From JAHQVI01 sp963749875 (GTDB lineage Bacteria > Pseudomonadota > Alphaproteobacteria > Rhizobiales > Rhodomicrobiaceae): 64,000 nucleotides of DNA. The position numbers and the translations under genes were made by a program. Location of the stretch: the NCBI GenBank assembly GCA_963749875.1, contig CAVVOX010000002.1, forward strand, positions 1 to 64,000, written 5' to 3'. Every line of letters begins with the position of its first letter. Position 1 is the stretch's first letter. The notes beneath the pieces are model-generated. The model worked only from the letters and a program-made list of their open reading frames with translations, ran no database searches and was not told where the DNA came from. Below are positions 17,178 to 25,266 of the stretch, piece after piece.

Positions 17178-18074
17178 TCAGCCGGACGCGGATTTGCCAC
17201 GCGTCTCTGCCCCCTTGCTTGCGGCCGCGCCGCTGGAGAGTTCGGCGATCTCGCTTGTAATCTCCTCCTGGCGGAGTTGCCGCGAACGTGCGAGCAGCTC
17301 GTCGAGCGTATCGGCGACATTGGCGCGTGCCGCGATCATCGCACGCATCCGGACCTCATTCTCAGCCGCGAATGACAGCATCACCGCTTCGCACAACTCC
17401 GCGAAAATGTACTCTGCGGCCAGCTTCTCCAGCAGCACCTGCGACGGCAGGTTGATGATCGGCATGACGGCCGTCGGCGACAACGGAAAGCGGCTGAAAT
17501 CGAACGGCACGAGCTGCTTCTTCACAAGCTCGACCGCAACGGATGTATCCGGCGCGGCGTGAACGAGCGTTACGCGCGCAACATGGCCGGCATCCAGCCG
17601 TTCATAGAGCGCTTCCGTGATCCGGCCGGCGAGCGCCGTCATCTGTCCGGCATGAACGATCATCGGAGCGGACCAATCGGCTGCGAGCCCACGCTCTTCG
17701 GCAACCATCGAACCGCGATCTCCGACAAGTAGAAGTTCCGTAGACTTTCCTCGCTCTCCAGCCAGAAGCGTCTCGGCAGCATCGAGAACATGTTCGTTAA
17801 AGGCGCCTGCAAATCCCTGCTCGGCGCACAGGGCGATGACGGCATGGCGGCCGCCGCCGTCCTTCCCCGGCCCGGGACGTTCGCTTTCCGGCAGGAAGGC
17901 GAGCGCGTCGCTGATTGCGGTCCCGATCATGTTCGCATAGGCGCGAATGCCATCGAGATGCGAGCGCGCTTCCCGCGACCGGGCGGCGGCGACGCCGCGC
18001 ATCGCCGTGATTACCGCCGAGAGCTGGTGCACGGTCTCGATGCGTGCTTCGACATCGCTCAGCCGTTCGGTCAT
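17178..18074 (-). CDS. atpG: N-ATPase gamma subunit
   Basis: 298 residues. F1 gamma pattern: N-terminal helix with the rotor segment (VHQLSAVITAMRGVAAARSR), central Rossmann-like part (AVIALCAEQGFAGAFNEHVL) and the conserved C-terminal helix (SFAAENEVRMRAMIAARANV). The sequence is divergent from housekeeping gamma, as is usual for N-ATPases. Last gene of the atpDCQBEFAG operon; its ATG overlaps the atpA stop by 4 bases. It forms the rotating central shaft of F1. Confidence 0.88.
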   Translation of the reverse strand: MTERLSDVEARIETVHQLSAVITAMRGVAAARSREARSHLDGIRAYANMIGTAISDALAFLPESERPGPGKDGGGRHAVIALCAEQGFAGAFNEHVLDAAETLLAGERGKSTELLLVGDRGSMVAEERGLAADWSAPMIVHAGQMTALAGRITEALYERLDAGHVARVTLVHAAPDTSVAVELVKKQLVPFDFSRFPLSPTAVMPIINLPSQVLLEKLAAEYIFAELCEAVMLSFAAENEVRMRAMIAARANVADTLDELLARSRQLRQEEITSEIAELSSGAAASKGAETRGKSASG

Positions 18075-19615
18075 GGCGCGCCGCCTTCCGCGTGGGAGGA
18101 AGCCGCGATGTCGGTGGCGAGCGTCTCGACCACCTCGACAAGGCGGGTACGGACGGTCTCATCGAGTGTACCGCTTTCGGCAAGCGCATGAATGGCGTCG
18201 TGGGCATTGGCGTCGAGATATCCGGCAAGGCGCGTGCGGAGCTCGGGAATGATCGCAGGCGGGAGGTTATCCAATACACCCTCGGCGAGCGCGGCCAGCA
18301 GCGCGACCTGATCGACGAAGCGAAGATTGGCGAAGCGCGGCTGGGTCAGTAGCGCGCGAATGCACTCCCCACGGGCGATCTGGGCCTTCACGCGCGTATC
18401 GGAGATGCCGCCGAAGCGGGTGAACATCTCCAGCTCGAGGAACTGCGAATAGTCCAGCCTGATACGACCCGACACGGTCCTTAAGCCCGGCTTCTGCGCC
18501 TTGCCGCCGACCCGGCTGACGCTCAGCCCGACATCGACCGCGGGATGCTGATTGGCGGCGAAAAGACGGGCGTCGAGCACGATTTGCCCGTCGGTGATCG
18601 AGATCAGATTGGTCGGGATGTAGGCGGACAGATTGCCGGCGTCGGTCTCGGCGATCGGCAGCGCCGTGAGCGATCCGCCGCCGAGTTCCGGCGCCAGCTT
18701 GGCGGCGCGTTCCAGCATCCGGGCGTGAACATAAAAGACATCGCCCGGATAGGCTTCGCGGCCGGGCGGTTCGCGGGTCAGCAGCGCCAGCTCGCGGTGC
18801 GTTGCCGCGTGCTTGGTCAGATCGTCGATTATGATGAGCGCGTCGCCGCCCTTGTCGCGGAAATATTCGGCTATGGTAAAACCCGCGAAAGGCGCAACCC
18901 ATTGCAAACCGGGCGATGTGGCTGCCTGGGCGACGACGAAGACGCACCGCTCCAGCGCGCCATGCTGCCGGACCGCCTCGATCACGCGCTTGACCGCCGT
19001 CGCGCGCTGCCCGACGGCGACATAAACACAGATCATGTCGGACCGCTTCTGATTGATGATCGTATCGACGGCGATGGAGGTCTTGCCGGTGGCGCGGTCG
19101 CCGATGATCAGCTCCCGCTGGCCGCGGCCCAGCGCGAAGAGTGCATCGACGACGAGGATGCCTGTCTCGACGGGCTCGGAGACCAGATCGCGCTCTACGA
19201 TCGCCGGTGCCGGACGCTCCACCGGCTGATATTCATCGGCAGCCAGGGGCTCGTCACGGTCGAGCGGACGCCCGAGCGGATCGATCACGCGGCCGAGCAA
19301 GGAGGAACCGACCGGCACGTGAATGACCTCGCCCGTGCCCACCACGGGCGATCCCGCCTCGATCGCGGCGCCCTCATCCAGAATGACGGCGCCGATTTCC
19401 TCCGGGTCGAGCGTCAGCGCAAAGCCCAGCCGGCCGCCCTCGAACCGCAAAAGCTCGTTCAGCCGCACATCCGGGAGCCCCGAAATCCGCGCAATGCTGT
19501 CCGCGATCTGCTCGACGCGTCCGACAGACTCGGACTGCGGGACAAGCTTCGTCCGCGCCAGCGTTTCGCGGCTGTGCTGCAGCCATTCGGCCGTGTCAGA
19601 GTCCGGCTTTGTCAT
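18071..19615 (-). CDS. atpA: N-ATPase alpha subunit
   Basis: 514 residues, full length for F1 alpha. Walker A is GDRATGKTSIAVD, followed by CVYVAVGQRATAVKRV, LIIIDDLTKHA and the catalytic-interface region SITDGQIVLDARLF. The N-terminus reads PDSDTAEWLQHSRETL, unlike the housekeeping alpha, as in N-ATPases. It carries non-catalytic nucleotide sites. The start overlaps the atpF stop by 20 bases and its stop overlaps atpG by 4. Confidence 0.93.
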   Translation of the reverse strand: MTKPDSDTAEWLQHSRETLARTKLVPQSESVGRVEQIADSIARISGLPDVRLNELLRFEGGRLGFALTLDPEEIGAVILDEGAAIEAGSPVVGTGEVIHVPVGSSLLGRVIDPLGRPLDRDEPLAADEYQPVERPAPAIVERDLVSEPVETGILVVDALFALGRGQRELIIGDRATGKTSIAVDTIINQKRSDMICVYVAVGQRATAVKRVIEAVRQHGALERCVFVVAQAATSPGLQWVAPFAGFTIAEYFRDKGGDALIIIDDLTKHAATHRELALLTREPPGREAYPGDVFYVHARMLERAAKLAPELGGGSLTALPIAETDAGNLSAYIPTNLISITDGQIVLDARLFAANQHPAVDVGLSVSRVGGKAQKPGLRTVSGRIRLDYSQFLELEMFTRFGGISDTRVKAQIARGECIRALLTQPRFANLRFVDQVALLAALAEGVLDNLPPAIIPELRTRLAGYLDANAHDAIHALAESGTLDETVRTRLVEVVETLATDIAASSHAEGGAP

Positions 19616-20345
19616 GGCGCGTCAACTCTGCGGCGATACGGTTGAGATCAGCGCGGAAGCTGTTCCGGACCACCGCATGCGGGGTTTCGATCTCGAGGCC
19701 TGCAATGAGATCCGGGTCGGTCTCCACGGTAATCTCGATCGGCCGCCCGAGAACATGGGCGAGCGTCTTACGGCAGCTGCGCTTTTCGGCATCGGTCAGC
19801 GGGTAGGCGGCCTTGAGATGAACAGGCGCGCCATTCGCGCCGACGGCGGCACGGGTCGCCTCGGGAAGCGCGGCAAGCCCCTCGGCGAGTCCGTCGAGAA
19901 AGCCGGAGACGCGAACCTCTTCGGGCAGACGCGCCAGGACCTTTCCGGCAATGTCGACCGCCAGACGGCTTGCCCGATCGGCAACCGCGATCGCCTCGTT
20001 TTCCTTGGCGCGCGCGATGTCGGCTTTCGCGGCCGCCCGGATCTGTTCGGCCTCCGCCCGAGCGTTTTCGAGAATCGAGGCCTTTTCTTTCTCCGCCGTG
20101 CTGGCGGCCGCCTTCAGCGCCTCATTGCGGCTCGCGGCAAGGAGAGTGGCCTCCGCCTTCGCCTTCTTCCTCTCCGCCTCGACCGCAGCCTTGGCAGCTT
20201 CGGCATCCTCAATCAGCCGTGCGGCCTTCTCCTGGCGCTGCTTGACCATGTCTGCGACCGGCCTGAACAAGTAGCGCGCCAGAATCCAGATAAGGATCAG
20301 GACGTTGAACGTCTGCAACCCGAGTGTCCACCAGTCGATCTGCAT
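19596..20345 (-). CDS. atpF: N-ATPase b subunit with delta-like C-terminal domain
   Basis: 249 residues, longer than an ordinary b subunit (about 160). Residues 1-30 form the membrane anchor (LQTFNVLILIWILARYLF), 35-135 a long charged coiled coil rich in Ala/Glu/Lys. The last about 75 residues resemble the C-terminal part of delta/OSCP: YPLTDAEKRSCRKTLAHVLG and ETDPDLIAGLEIETPHAVV-N-SFRADL match the delta pattern xDPxLiGGlxix. No separate atpH occurs in the operon, so this subunit probably serves as both stator stalk and delta. It starts 12 bases after the atpE stop. Confidence 0.88.
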   Translation of the reverse strand: MQIDWWTLGLQTFNVLILIWILARYLFRPVADMVKQRQEKAARLIEDAEAAKAAVEAERKKAKAEATLLAASRNEALKAAASTAEKEKASILENARAEAEQIRAAAKADIARAKENEAIAVADRASRLAVDIAGKVLARLPEEVRVSGFLDGLAEGLAALPEATRAAVGANGAPVHLKAAYPLTDAEKRSCRKTLAHVLGRPIEITVETDPDLIAGLEIETPHAVVRNSFRADLNRIAAELTRHDKAGL

Positions 20346-20357
20346 CGCGCAAAAGGC

Positions 20358-20603
20358 TCACTTCACGAAAGGATTTGCAAACAGAACAAGCAGAGCGATC
20401 ACCAGACAATAAATGGCCATCGTCTCGATCATGGCGAGGCCGACGAAAAGAGTTCGCGACAAGGTGCCGGCGGCTTCGGGCTGGCGGGCAATGGCGTCCA
20501 TCGCCGCGGCGACCGCACGTCCCTCGGCGAGCGCCGGCCCGATCGCTCCGAAGGATACTGCGATCGCAGCCGCCAGAATGCTGATGATCTCGATCCAGTT
20601 CAT
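20358..20603 (-). CDS. atpE: N-ATPase c subunit with Na+-type ligand pattern
   Basis: 81 residues, two membrane helices joined by the RQP loop (R40-Q41-P42). Helix 1 has E27 (GPALAEG) and helix 2 has E60-T61 (AMIETMAIY). The 33-residue spacing from E27 to E60 equals that from Q32 to E65 in the Ilyobacter tartaricus c subunit, and T61 stands where its Ser66 Na+ ligand is. The double-Glu plus Thr set is characteristic of N-ATPases, taken as Na+ translocating. Actual ion use here is inference. Overlaps the atpB stop by 4 bases. Confidence 0.92.
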   Translation of the reverse strand: MNWIEIISILAAAIAVSFGAIGPALAEGRAVAAAMDAIARQPEAAGTLSRTLFVGLAMIETMAIYCLVIALLVLFANPFVK

Positions 20604-21307
20604 GGGTTCTTCCGTTCTTGTTGAGATTTTTCCTGAGAGCCTTGGCGCTGCTCGGCGACCGCCGCCCCGATGAATACGGTCGCCAGCACCCCGAAGATAT
20701 AGGCCTGGACCGCGCCGGTCAGCAGTTCGAGCGCCATCAGCGGGATCGGCACCAAGAGCCCCGCGAGCGACAGCACGATGCCCACGACAAAGACACCGCT
20801 CATGACATTGCCGAAAAGGCGCACGATCAGCGAGAAGGTCCGCGTGATCTGTTCCACGAGATTGAGCGGAATCATCACCCAGCTTGGCTCGGCGAAGGTT
20901 TTCAGATAGCCGAGCCAGCCGCGTGTCGAGATGCCGTAGACTATCGTCGCGCAGAACACAATGAGCGCCAATGCAGCGTCGGTTTCCAGATGCGCGGTCG
21001 GCGGCTCGACAGCTGGCACCAGGGAGGACCAGTTGGCGATGAGCACATAGATGAAGATCGTGCCGATCAGCGCGCGGTAGGGACTGGGGTCGACTTGCAT
21101 CGTCTCGCGGATCTGATCGTCGACTGCGCCGACAATTGTCTCCAGCACGGTCTGCGTCGTCGAGGGGAGAAGCGTAAGCCGGCCACTGATGATGGCGGCG
21201 AACCCCCCGAGCAGCGCCATAATCGCCCAGGTGATCAGGACCGGCGCGGTAATTGGCACCGGGCCGAGGGAAAATACCGGTTCGAGCGTGAGCGGCGTTT
21301 CATTCAT
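20600..21307 (-). CDS. atpB: N-ATPase a subunit
   Basis: 235 residues from MNETPLTL, with five to six membrane helices. The conserved helix bears the essential Arg in TFSLIVRLFGNVMSG, and ELLTGAVQAYIFGVLATVFIG is the last-helix signature with Gln. It forms the ion half-channels against the c ring. The upstream in-frame ATG at 21337 lies inside palindromic repeat copy 2, so 21307 is preferred. The 100-base gap to atpQ consists almost wholly of that repeat. Confidence 0.92.
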   Translation of the reverse strand: MNETPLTLEPVFSLGPVPITAPVLITWAIMALLGGFAAIISGRLTLLPSTTQTVLETIVGAVDDQIRETMQVDPSPYRALIGTIFIYVLIANWSSLVPAVEPPTAHLETDAALALIVFCATIVYGISTRGWLGYLKTFAEPSWVMIPLNLVEQITRTFSLIVRLFGNVMSGVFVVGIVLSLAGLLVPIPLMALELLTGAVQAYIFGVLATVFIGAAVAEQRQGSQEKSQQERKNP

Positions 21308-21317
21308 GCGCTTCTCT

Positions 21318-21405
21318 CTAGCGCAATGCGCGTCCAAGCATGTCTCCGCGAAGGCGGGGATGGACGTGGGAACAGTTGCGCTCGCCTTTCGATATAGATC
21401 AACTT
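21318..21405 (+). repeat. Bipartite palindromic element, copy 2 (3' half missing), inside the N-ATPase operon
   Basis: Begins at CTAG (21318-21321) and contains hairpin 1 complete and the box in the form TCGATATAGATCAA (21389-21402, one mismatch to TTGA-N6-TCAA). Hairpin 2 is missing: the sequence runs into the atpQ stop. It fills the atpQ-atpB gap, where N-ATPase operons normally have atpR. Confidence 0.8.
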
Positions 21406-21407
21406 GA

Positions 21408-21698
21408 TCATGGACGGTGCATCAATTTCCAGGCCGACCAGAAGCCGATCGCAGCGCCGATCATAATGAGTGGCGCGGAGAAGAATATGCCCGTATCGAA
21501 GATCCGGTCCAGCCAACGGCCGATCACCACGCCAAGCAATGTCGGAACGATAATCGTCCAGCCAAGAATGCCGATCTGGCCGAGCCGTGCGCCAAGCGAT
21601 GGCTCCGGATTAGCCTCGGCTTCCCTGGAGCGGCTGGCGGCCCGGCGCGCGGCTTCCGCCATACGGTCGTCAGTATCCGGATCGTCAGGCGCCGTCAC
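21408..21698 (-). CDS. atpQ: N-ATPase AtpQ (AtpI-like, ATPase_gene1 family) subunit
   Basis: 96 residues: an acidic/basic N-terminus (DPDTDDRMAEAARRAASRSR), then two membrane helices (IGILGWTIIVPTLLGVVIGRW and FFSAPLIMIGAAIGFWSAW) with the family motif GRWLDRIFDTG. AtpI-type proteins assist c-ring assembly and may move Mg2+ or Ca2+. GTG start: GTGA overlaps the atpC stop by 4 bases. In N-ATPase operons the next gene is usually atpR, which I do not find. Confidence 0.82.
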   Translation of the reverse strand: MTAPDDPDTDDRMAEAARRAASRSREAEANPEPSLGARLGQIGILGWTIIVPTLLGVVIGRWLDRIFDTGIFFSAPLIMIGAAIGFWSAWKLMHRP

Positions 21699-22147
21699 GG
21701 TGCTCTATCCTTTCCTATCGGCGCTCCTCCTTCGCTCACGCGGCCGGGACGCAGATATCTCATAAGCTGACGCACGGCGCGCGCATGAAGGCGTATCTGC
21801 TCGACCCGCGCGCGGCGTCCGGCGTCGAGCTCGGCTTCGCGGAGCGTTTGCACTTCCGCTTCGAGCAGGCTCAGATCCTCGCCGATCTTACCGTGGCGGC
21901 AGGCAATCTCGACACGCCGGCCATCGGCGACCGTGATCACACCGCCGCGTAAAGCGCAATAGTAAGTGATCCCGTCGCTCTCCCGCCAACGCACCACCGA
22001 GGCAGGAAGCACGGTCAGAAAATCGGTATGGCCCGGCAGAATGCCGAAGCCGCCGCTTTCATCGTCGGCGCGCACCGAGCGGACCTCCTTGCTGTCCACC
22101 AGGATCGCGGCGGGCGTGGTAATCGTCAGATGCAACCTGTCGCTCAT
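21695..22147 (-). CDS. atpC: N-ATPase epsilon subunit
   Basis: 150 residues. N-terminal beta sandwich typical of epsilon (LHLTITTPAAILVDSKEVRS, then GGFGILPGHTDFLTVLPASV and GGVITVADGRRVEIACRHG), followed by a helical tail that is longer and more basic than usual. Couples rotation and can inhibit ATP hydrolysis. It overlaps atpD and atpQ by 4 bases on either side. Confidence 0.9.
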   Translation of the reverse strand: MSDRLHLTITTPAAILVDSKEVRSVRADDESGGFGILPGHTDFLTVLPASVVRWRESDGITYYCALRGGVITVADGRRVEIACRHGKIGEDLSLLEAEVQTLREAELDAGRRARVEQIRLHARAVRQLMRYLRPGRVSEGGAPIGKDRAP

Positions 22148-23601
22148 GGCGCCGCAGCTCTCTCTCGCCGGAGACGCGGTGCGTCCTTGTCCTTGCGCGC
22201 GGCGTCTTCCTTCTCACGGGCGTCTTCGAGCGTGCCGACCATGTAGAGAGAGCTCTCCCGCCAGTCGTCGCAGGCCCCGTCAAGAATCGCCCGGCAGCCG
22301 CCAATCGTATCGGCAATAGGAACCGAGCGGCCCGCCACGCCGGTGAAGGCTTCCGTCACGGTGAAGGGCTGCGTCAGAAAGCGTTGCAGCCGGCGGGCGC
22401 GGGCGACGATCTGCCGGTCCTCGGCGCCAAGCTCTTCCACTCCCAAGAGCGAGATCACGTCCTGCAATTCGCGGTAATGCTCGATGGTCCGCCGAACCTT
22501 GATGGCGACCCCCGCATGATCCTCGCCGACGATCAGCGGATCAAGCAGGATGGAGGAGGAGGAGATCGGATCGATCGCCGGATACATGCCCTCGGCGGCC
22601 ATGGACCGCGACAGCATGACCATGCTATCGACATGAGCGGCGATCGTCGTCACAGCCGGGTCGGTGAAGTCGTCGGCCGGAACATAGACGGCCTCGATCG
22701 CGGTCACGGACGCTCCGCCGACCGAGGTAATTCGTTCCTGCAGGGCGGCGACCTCGGTGGCAAGGGTCGGCTGATAGCCGACGCGCGAAGGCAGCCGTCC
22801 GAGAAGGCCGGAGACTTCCGCCCCTGCCTGGACGAAGCGGAAGACATTGTCCATCAGGAGCAACACGTCCTGATGCCGTTCATCCCGGAAATATTCGGCG
22901 ATTGTGAGAGCGGTCAGCGGCACCCGCCAGCGCGCGCCGGGCGGCTCGTTCATCTGTCCGTAGACGAGGACGGTGCGGTCAAGCACACCGGACTCGGTCA
23001 TGTCGAGCAGCATTTCGTGCCCTTCACGCGAACGCTCGCCGACCCCGGCAAAGACCGAAATGCCCCGATAGCTCGAGATCATCGCGTGGATCAGCTCCAT
23101 GACCAGAACGGTCTTGCCGACGCCCGCGCCCCCGAACATCGCCGCCTTGCCGCCCTGAGCGAGCGGCGCTAGAAGATCGATAACCTTTATGCCGGTCGTG
23201 AATAGGTTCGACACGCCGCTTTGCGCGGAGAAGTCAGGAGGCGGGCGATGAATTGGCCGCCGCGGCACGTCATTCGCCAAGGGGCCGCGCTTGTCGCCGA
23301 TCCGGCCCGCAACATCCAGAAGCCGGCCGAGCACGGCGTCGCCGACGGGGACCGCGATCGGCCCGCCGATACGCCGGACCGGGTCGCCACGCCGTAACCC
23401 GGTCGTTGCCTGAAGCGCGATCGCTCGGACCGTCTCCTCGTTCAGATGGGCCTGGACCTCGCCCAGGACTTCGTTCTTTTCATCATCTTCGATGAGAAGG
23501 CCGTCCTCGATCGGCGGCAAATCCCCGCTGGGAAAGCGGATATCGACGACCGCGCCGCGAAGGCCGATGACCTCTCCATCGCTGTTGATGCCAGTTTCCA
23601 T
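22144..23601 (-). CDS. atpD: N-ATPase beta subunit (catalytic)
   Basis: 485 residues from METGINSDGE. P-loop GGAGVGKTVLVMELI, catalytic Glu in AGVGERSREG, VLLLMDNVFRFVQAGAEVS and LLGRLPSRVGYQPTLATEV. Binds and hydrolyses or makes ATP at the F1 catalytic sites. First gene of the N-ATPase operon, as in other N-ATPases. The frame is open a further 90 bases upstream, but the match to beta subunits begins at METG, and an N-terminal extension would be basic and unmatched. Confidence 0.93.
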   Translation of the reverse strand: METGINSDGEVIGLRGAVVDIRFPSGDLPPIEDGLLIEDDEKNEVLGEVQAHLNEETVRAIALQATTGLRRGDPVRRIGGPIAVPVGDAVLGRLLDVAGRIGDKRGPLANDVPRRPIHRPPPDFSAQSGVSNLFTTGIKVIDLLAPLAQGGKAAMFGGAGVGKTVLVMELIHAMISSYRGISVFAGVGERSREGHEMLLDMTESGVLDRTVLVYGQMNEPPGARWRVPLTALTIAEYFRDERHQDVLLLMDNVFRFVQAGAEVSGLLGRLPSRVGYQPTLATEVAALQERITSVGGASVTAIEAVYVPADDFTDPAVTTIAAHVDSMVMLSRSMAAEGMYPAIDPISSSSILLDPLIVGEDHAGVAIKVRRTIEHYRELQDVISLLGVEELGAEDRQIVARARRLQRFLTQPFTVTEAFTGVAGRSVPIADTIGGCRAILDGACDDWRESSLYMVGTLEDAREKEDAARKDKDAPRLRRERAAAP

Positions 23602-23691
23602 CGAGTCCGCTCGTCGGTTTGAGGTCGTTCCAGCCAATGCGGAATGGCCCGCGTGCCTCAAAGGCTGGGCCAAGCCGCGCCGACGGCCCAA

Positions 23692-23784
23692 TCAGTCTAA
23701 ACTGCGCTTGGCCGCCGGGACGATCTCATGGACGACCGGCAGCTTGGCAATTTTGCGCATGCTGATTAACGTCCATTTCATCAT
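23692..23784 (-). CDS. Possible 30-residue peptide between a helical-protein gene and atpD
   Basis: The stop TAA of the gene at 23785-24081 is followed directly by ATGATG, opening a 30-codon frame (MMKWTLISMRKIAKLPVVHE, then IVPAAKRSLD). There is no separate ribosome site, so it would depend on termination-reinitiation. No family recognised; it may be chance. Confidence 0.25.
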   Translation of the reverse strand: MMKWTLISMRKIAKLPVVHEIVPAAKRSLD

Positions 23785-24081
23785 TTAGCGCGTTTGGTCA
23801 AATTCGTCATCGACATACCGGACCCATTGGTCAAATCGGTCCAGAAGGCTGTTGAATTCCGCTTCGATCACATTGCGGGACTCCTCCGCGGCAGCCGCTC
23901 CCGGCTTTTCCAATCGACGTTTCAGCTCCTCATGCTCCTTACGAAGGTTCACCAGATGCCCCATATGCTGGCCCGCAGCGTGATGGGGGTGTGTCTCCAG
24001 CTCTTTTTGTTTCTTCTCAAGATGTTCGGTGAACTCATGCAGTCGCTGTTTCAGATCGTCACGATCACCTGCTGCGGTCAT
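23785..24081 (-). CDS. Small helical protein upstream of the N-ATPase operon, paralogue of the gene at 3747
   Basis: 98 residues, charged, predicted helical and coiled coil (HEFTEHLEKKQKELETHPHH, RKEHEELKRRLEKPG), no signal peptide. The end IEAEFNSLLDRFDQWVRYVD matches the C-terminus of the 96-residue protein at 3747-4037 at I, AE, L, F, QWV, D, EF and R. GGAGGTAAATTC precedes the ATG. A FixK/FNR-type box lies about 100 bases upstream, and the same transcript could continue into the N-ATPase genes. Function unknown. Confidence 0.72.
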   Translation of the reverse strand: MTAAGDRDDLKQRLHEFTEHLEKKQKELETHPHHAAGQHMGHLVNLRKEHEELKRRLEKPGAAAAEESRNVIEAEFNSLLDRFDQWVRYVDDEFDQTR

Positions 24082-24176
24082 GAATTTACCTCCAATTGCC
24101 TGATAAGAGCTTATCTGATTGAGCGCTCTGCCGAATTTCGAGCCATCAATCTATGGAAAAACATAAAGAGAACGCA

Positions 24177-24190
24177 TTGACGCGCGTCAA
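24177..24190 (-). promoter_or_regulatory. FixK/FNR-type box upstream of the N-ATPase block
   Basis: TTGACGCGCGTCAA is a perfect 14-base palindrome matching the FixK/FNR consensus TTGAY-N4-RTCAA. On the minus strand ATAGAT follows the box after 22 bases, as expected of a -10 when the box is centred at about -41.5. The next gene start is 24081. This implies activation at low oxygen. Otherwise 24082-24339 holds no gene. Confidence 0.6.
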
Positions 24191-24339
24191 ATGCCGGTGT
24201 TCCAGCCGAGCGTTGCCGGAATTGCCCTGAAGAACATAGGTTTTATACAGGAGATGAAAAGCATTCACATGATAGGGCTGGCCGGGGCATGGGAAAACCC
24301 ATCGCCTCTGCGACGCTTTGCGCGGCCGCCCACAAATTT

Positions 24340-25266
24340 TCACCACTCCTCATGCAGGCGCGCTTCAACCTGCGCCTTGACGGGAATTGGCGCGACGGCG
24401 CCGTAGTCCTCAACCGAAAGCCCCGCCGCCACCGCCGCATAGCGCCCCGCCGCAACCGGATCGCCGGTCGCCAGCCATCGGGCCAGGAAGGCGCCGTCAA
24501 AACAGTCGCCGGCCCCCGTGGCGTCAACGAGACGAGTCGGATAGGGAGGAATGCGCTCCATCCGGTCATCGAATGCCACGAGCGCTCCCTCCGTGCCCAG
24601 GGTAAGCGCAACGATCTTCGCCCCCAGAGCTCTGTAGAACCGGGCAATATCCTCAGGCTCCTTCAAGCCGGTCAGAAGGCGCGCATCGTCAAGACCGGGC
24701 AGAGCCACATCGACTTTACCCATCGCCTCATGAATGACGGTCCGCGCCTGTTCGAGCGGCCAAAGCTGCAGCCTTAGATTCGGGTCGTAGGAGACCTTGG
24801 CGCCTGCTGAGCGGGCTTCGTCTATGGCCGCAAACCCGGCCTGGGCCGCGCTCTCCGAAATCGCCTGCGTTATTCCAGAAAGGTGGAGAAGCGAAGCGGA
24901 CCGGATCGCCGCCCGCGGCAGAGTCGCCGGAGACATGCGGCTTGCCGCCGACCCTTTCCGTCGATACTCGAACCGATGGCCGTCCGCTCCATGCCGGACG
25001 AAATACAATCCCGTCGGTGCGTCATCGTCGCGCGCGACCGCATCGATGTTCACCTGCTCGTCGGTCCAGTGCTCCACCAGCGTGTCCCCGAAGCCGCCCG
25101 TTCCGATCCGCGTGGCGATCCCGCTTCGCGCACCCTGGCGGCGCGCCGCAATCGCGACGTTCGACACATCGCCGCCGATGCCTTCGAGCCAGCGATGCCC
25201 GCCAAGGTCGTTGAACTCGACGAGCGCTTCGCCGAGACAGAGGATGTCGAGCGGTTTCAGCGGCAT
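24340..25266 (-). CDS. kdgK: 2-dehydro-3-deoxygluconokinase (PfkB family)
   Basis: 308 residues. PfkB fold with N-terminal ILCLGEALVEFN and GGDVSNVAIAARRQG, central YDPNLRLQLWPLEQAR and C-terminal signature DATGAGDCFDGAFLARWL holding the catalytic Asp and anion hole. It phosphorylates 2-keto-3-deoxygluconate (or the galacto form) with ATP. The upstream aldolase gene overlaps it by 10 bases, so the two form an operon that turns a keto-deoxy sugar acid into pyruvate and glyceraldehyde 3-phosphate. Sugar specificity is uncertain. Confidence 0.88.
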   Translation of the reverse strand: MPLKPLDILCLGEALVEFNDLGGHRWLEGIGGDVSNVAIAARRQGARSGIATRIGTGGFGDTLVEHWTDEQVNIDAVARDDDAPTGLYFVRHGADGHRFEYRRKGSAASRMSPATLPRAAIRSASLLHLSGITQAISESAAQAGFAAIDEARSAGAKVSYDPNLRLQLWPLEQARTVIHEAMGKVDVALPGLDDARLLTGLKEPEDIARFYRALGAKIVALTLGTEGALVAFDDRMERIPPYPTRLVDATGAGDCFDGAFLARWLATGDPVAAGRYAAVAAGLSVEDYGAVAPIPVKAQVEARLHEEW

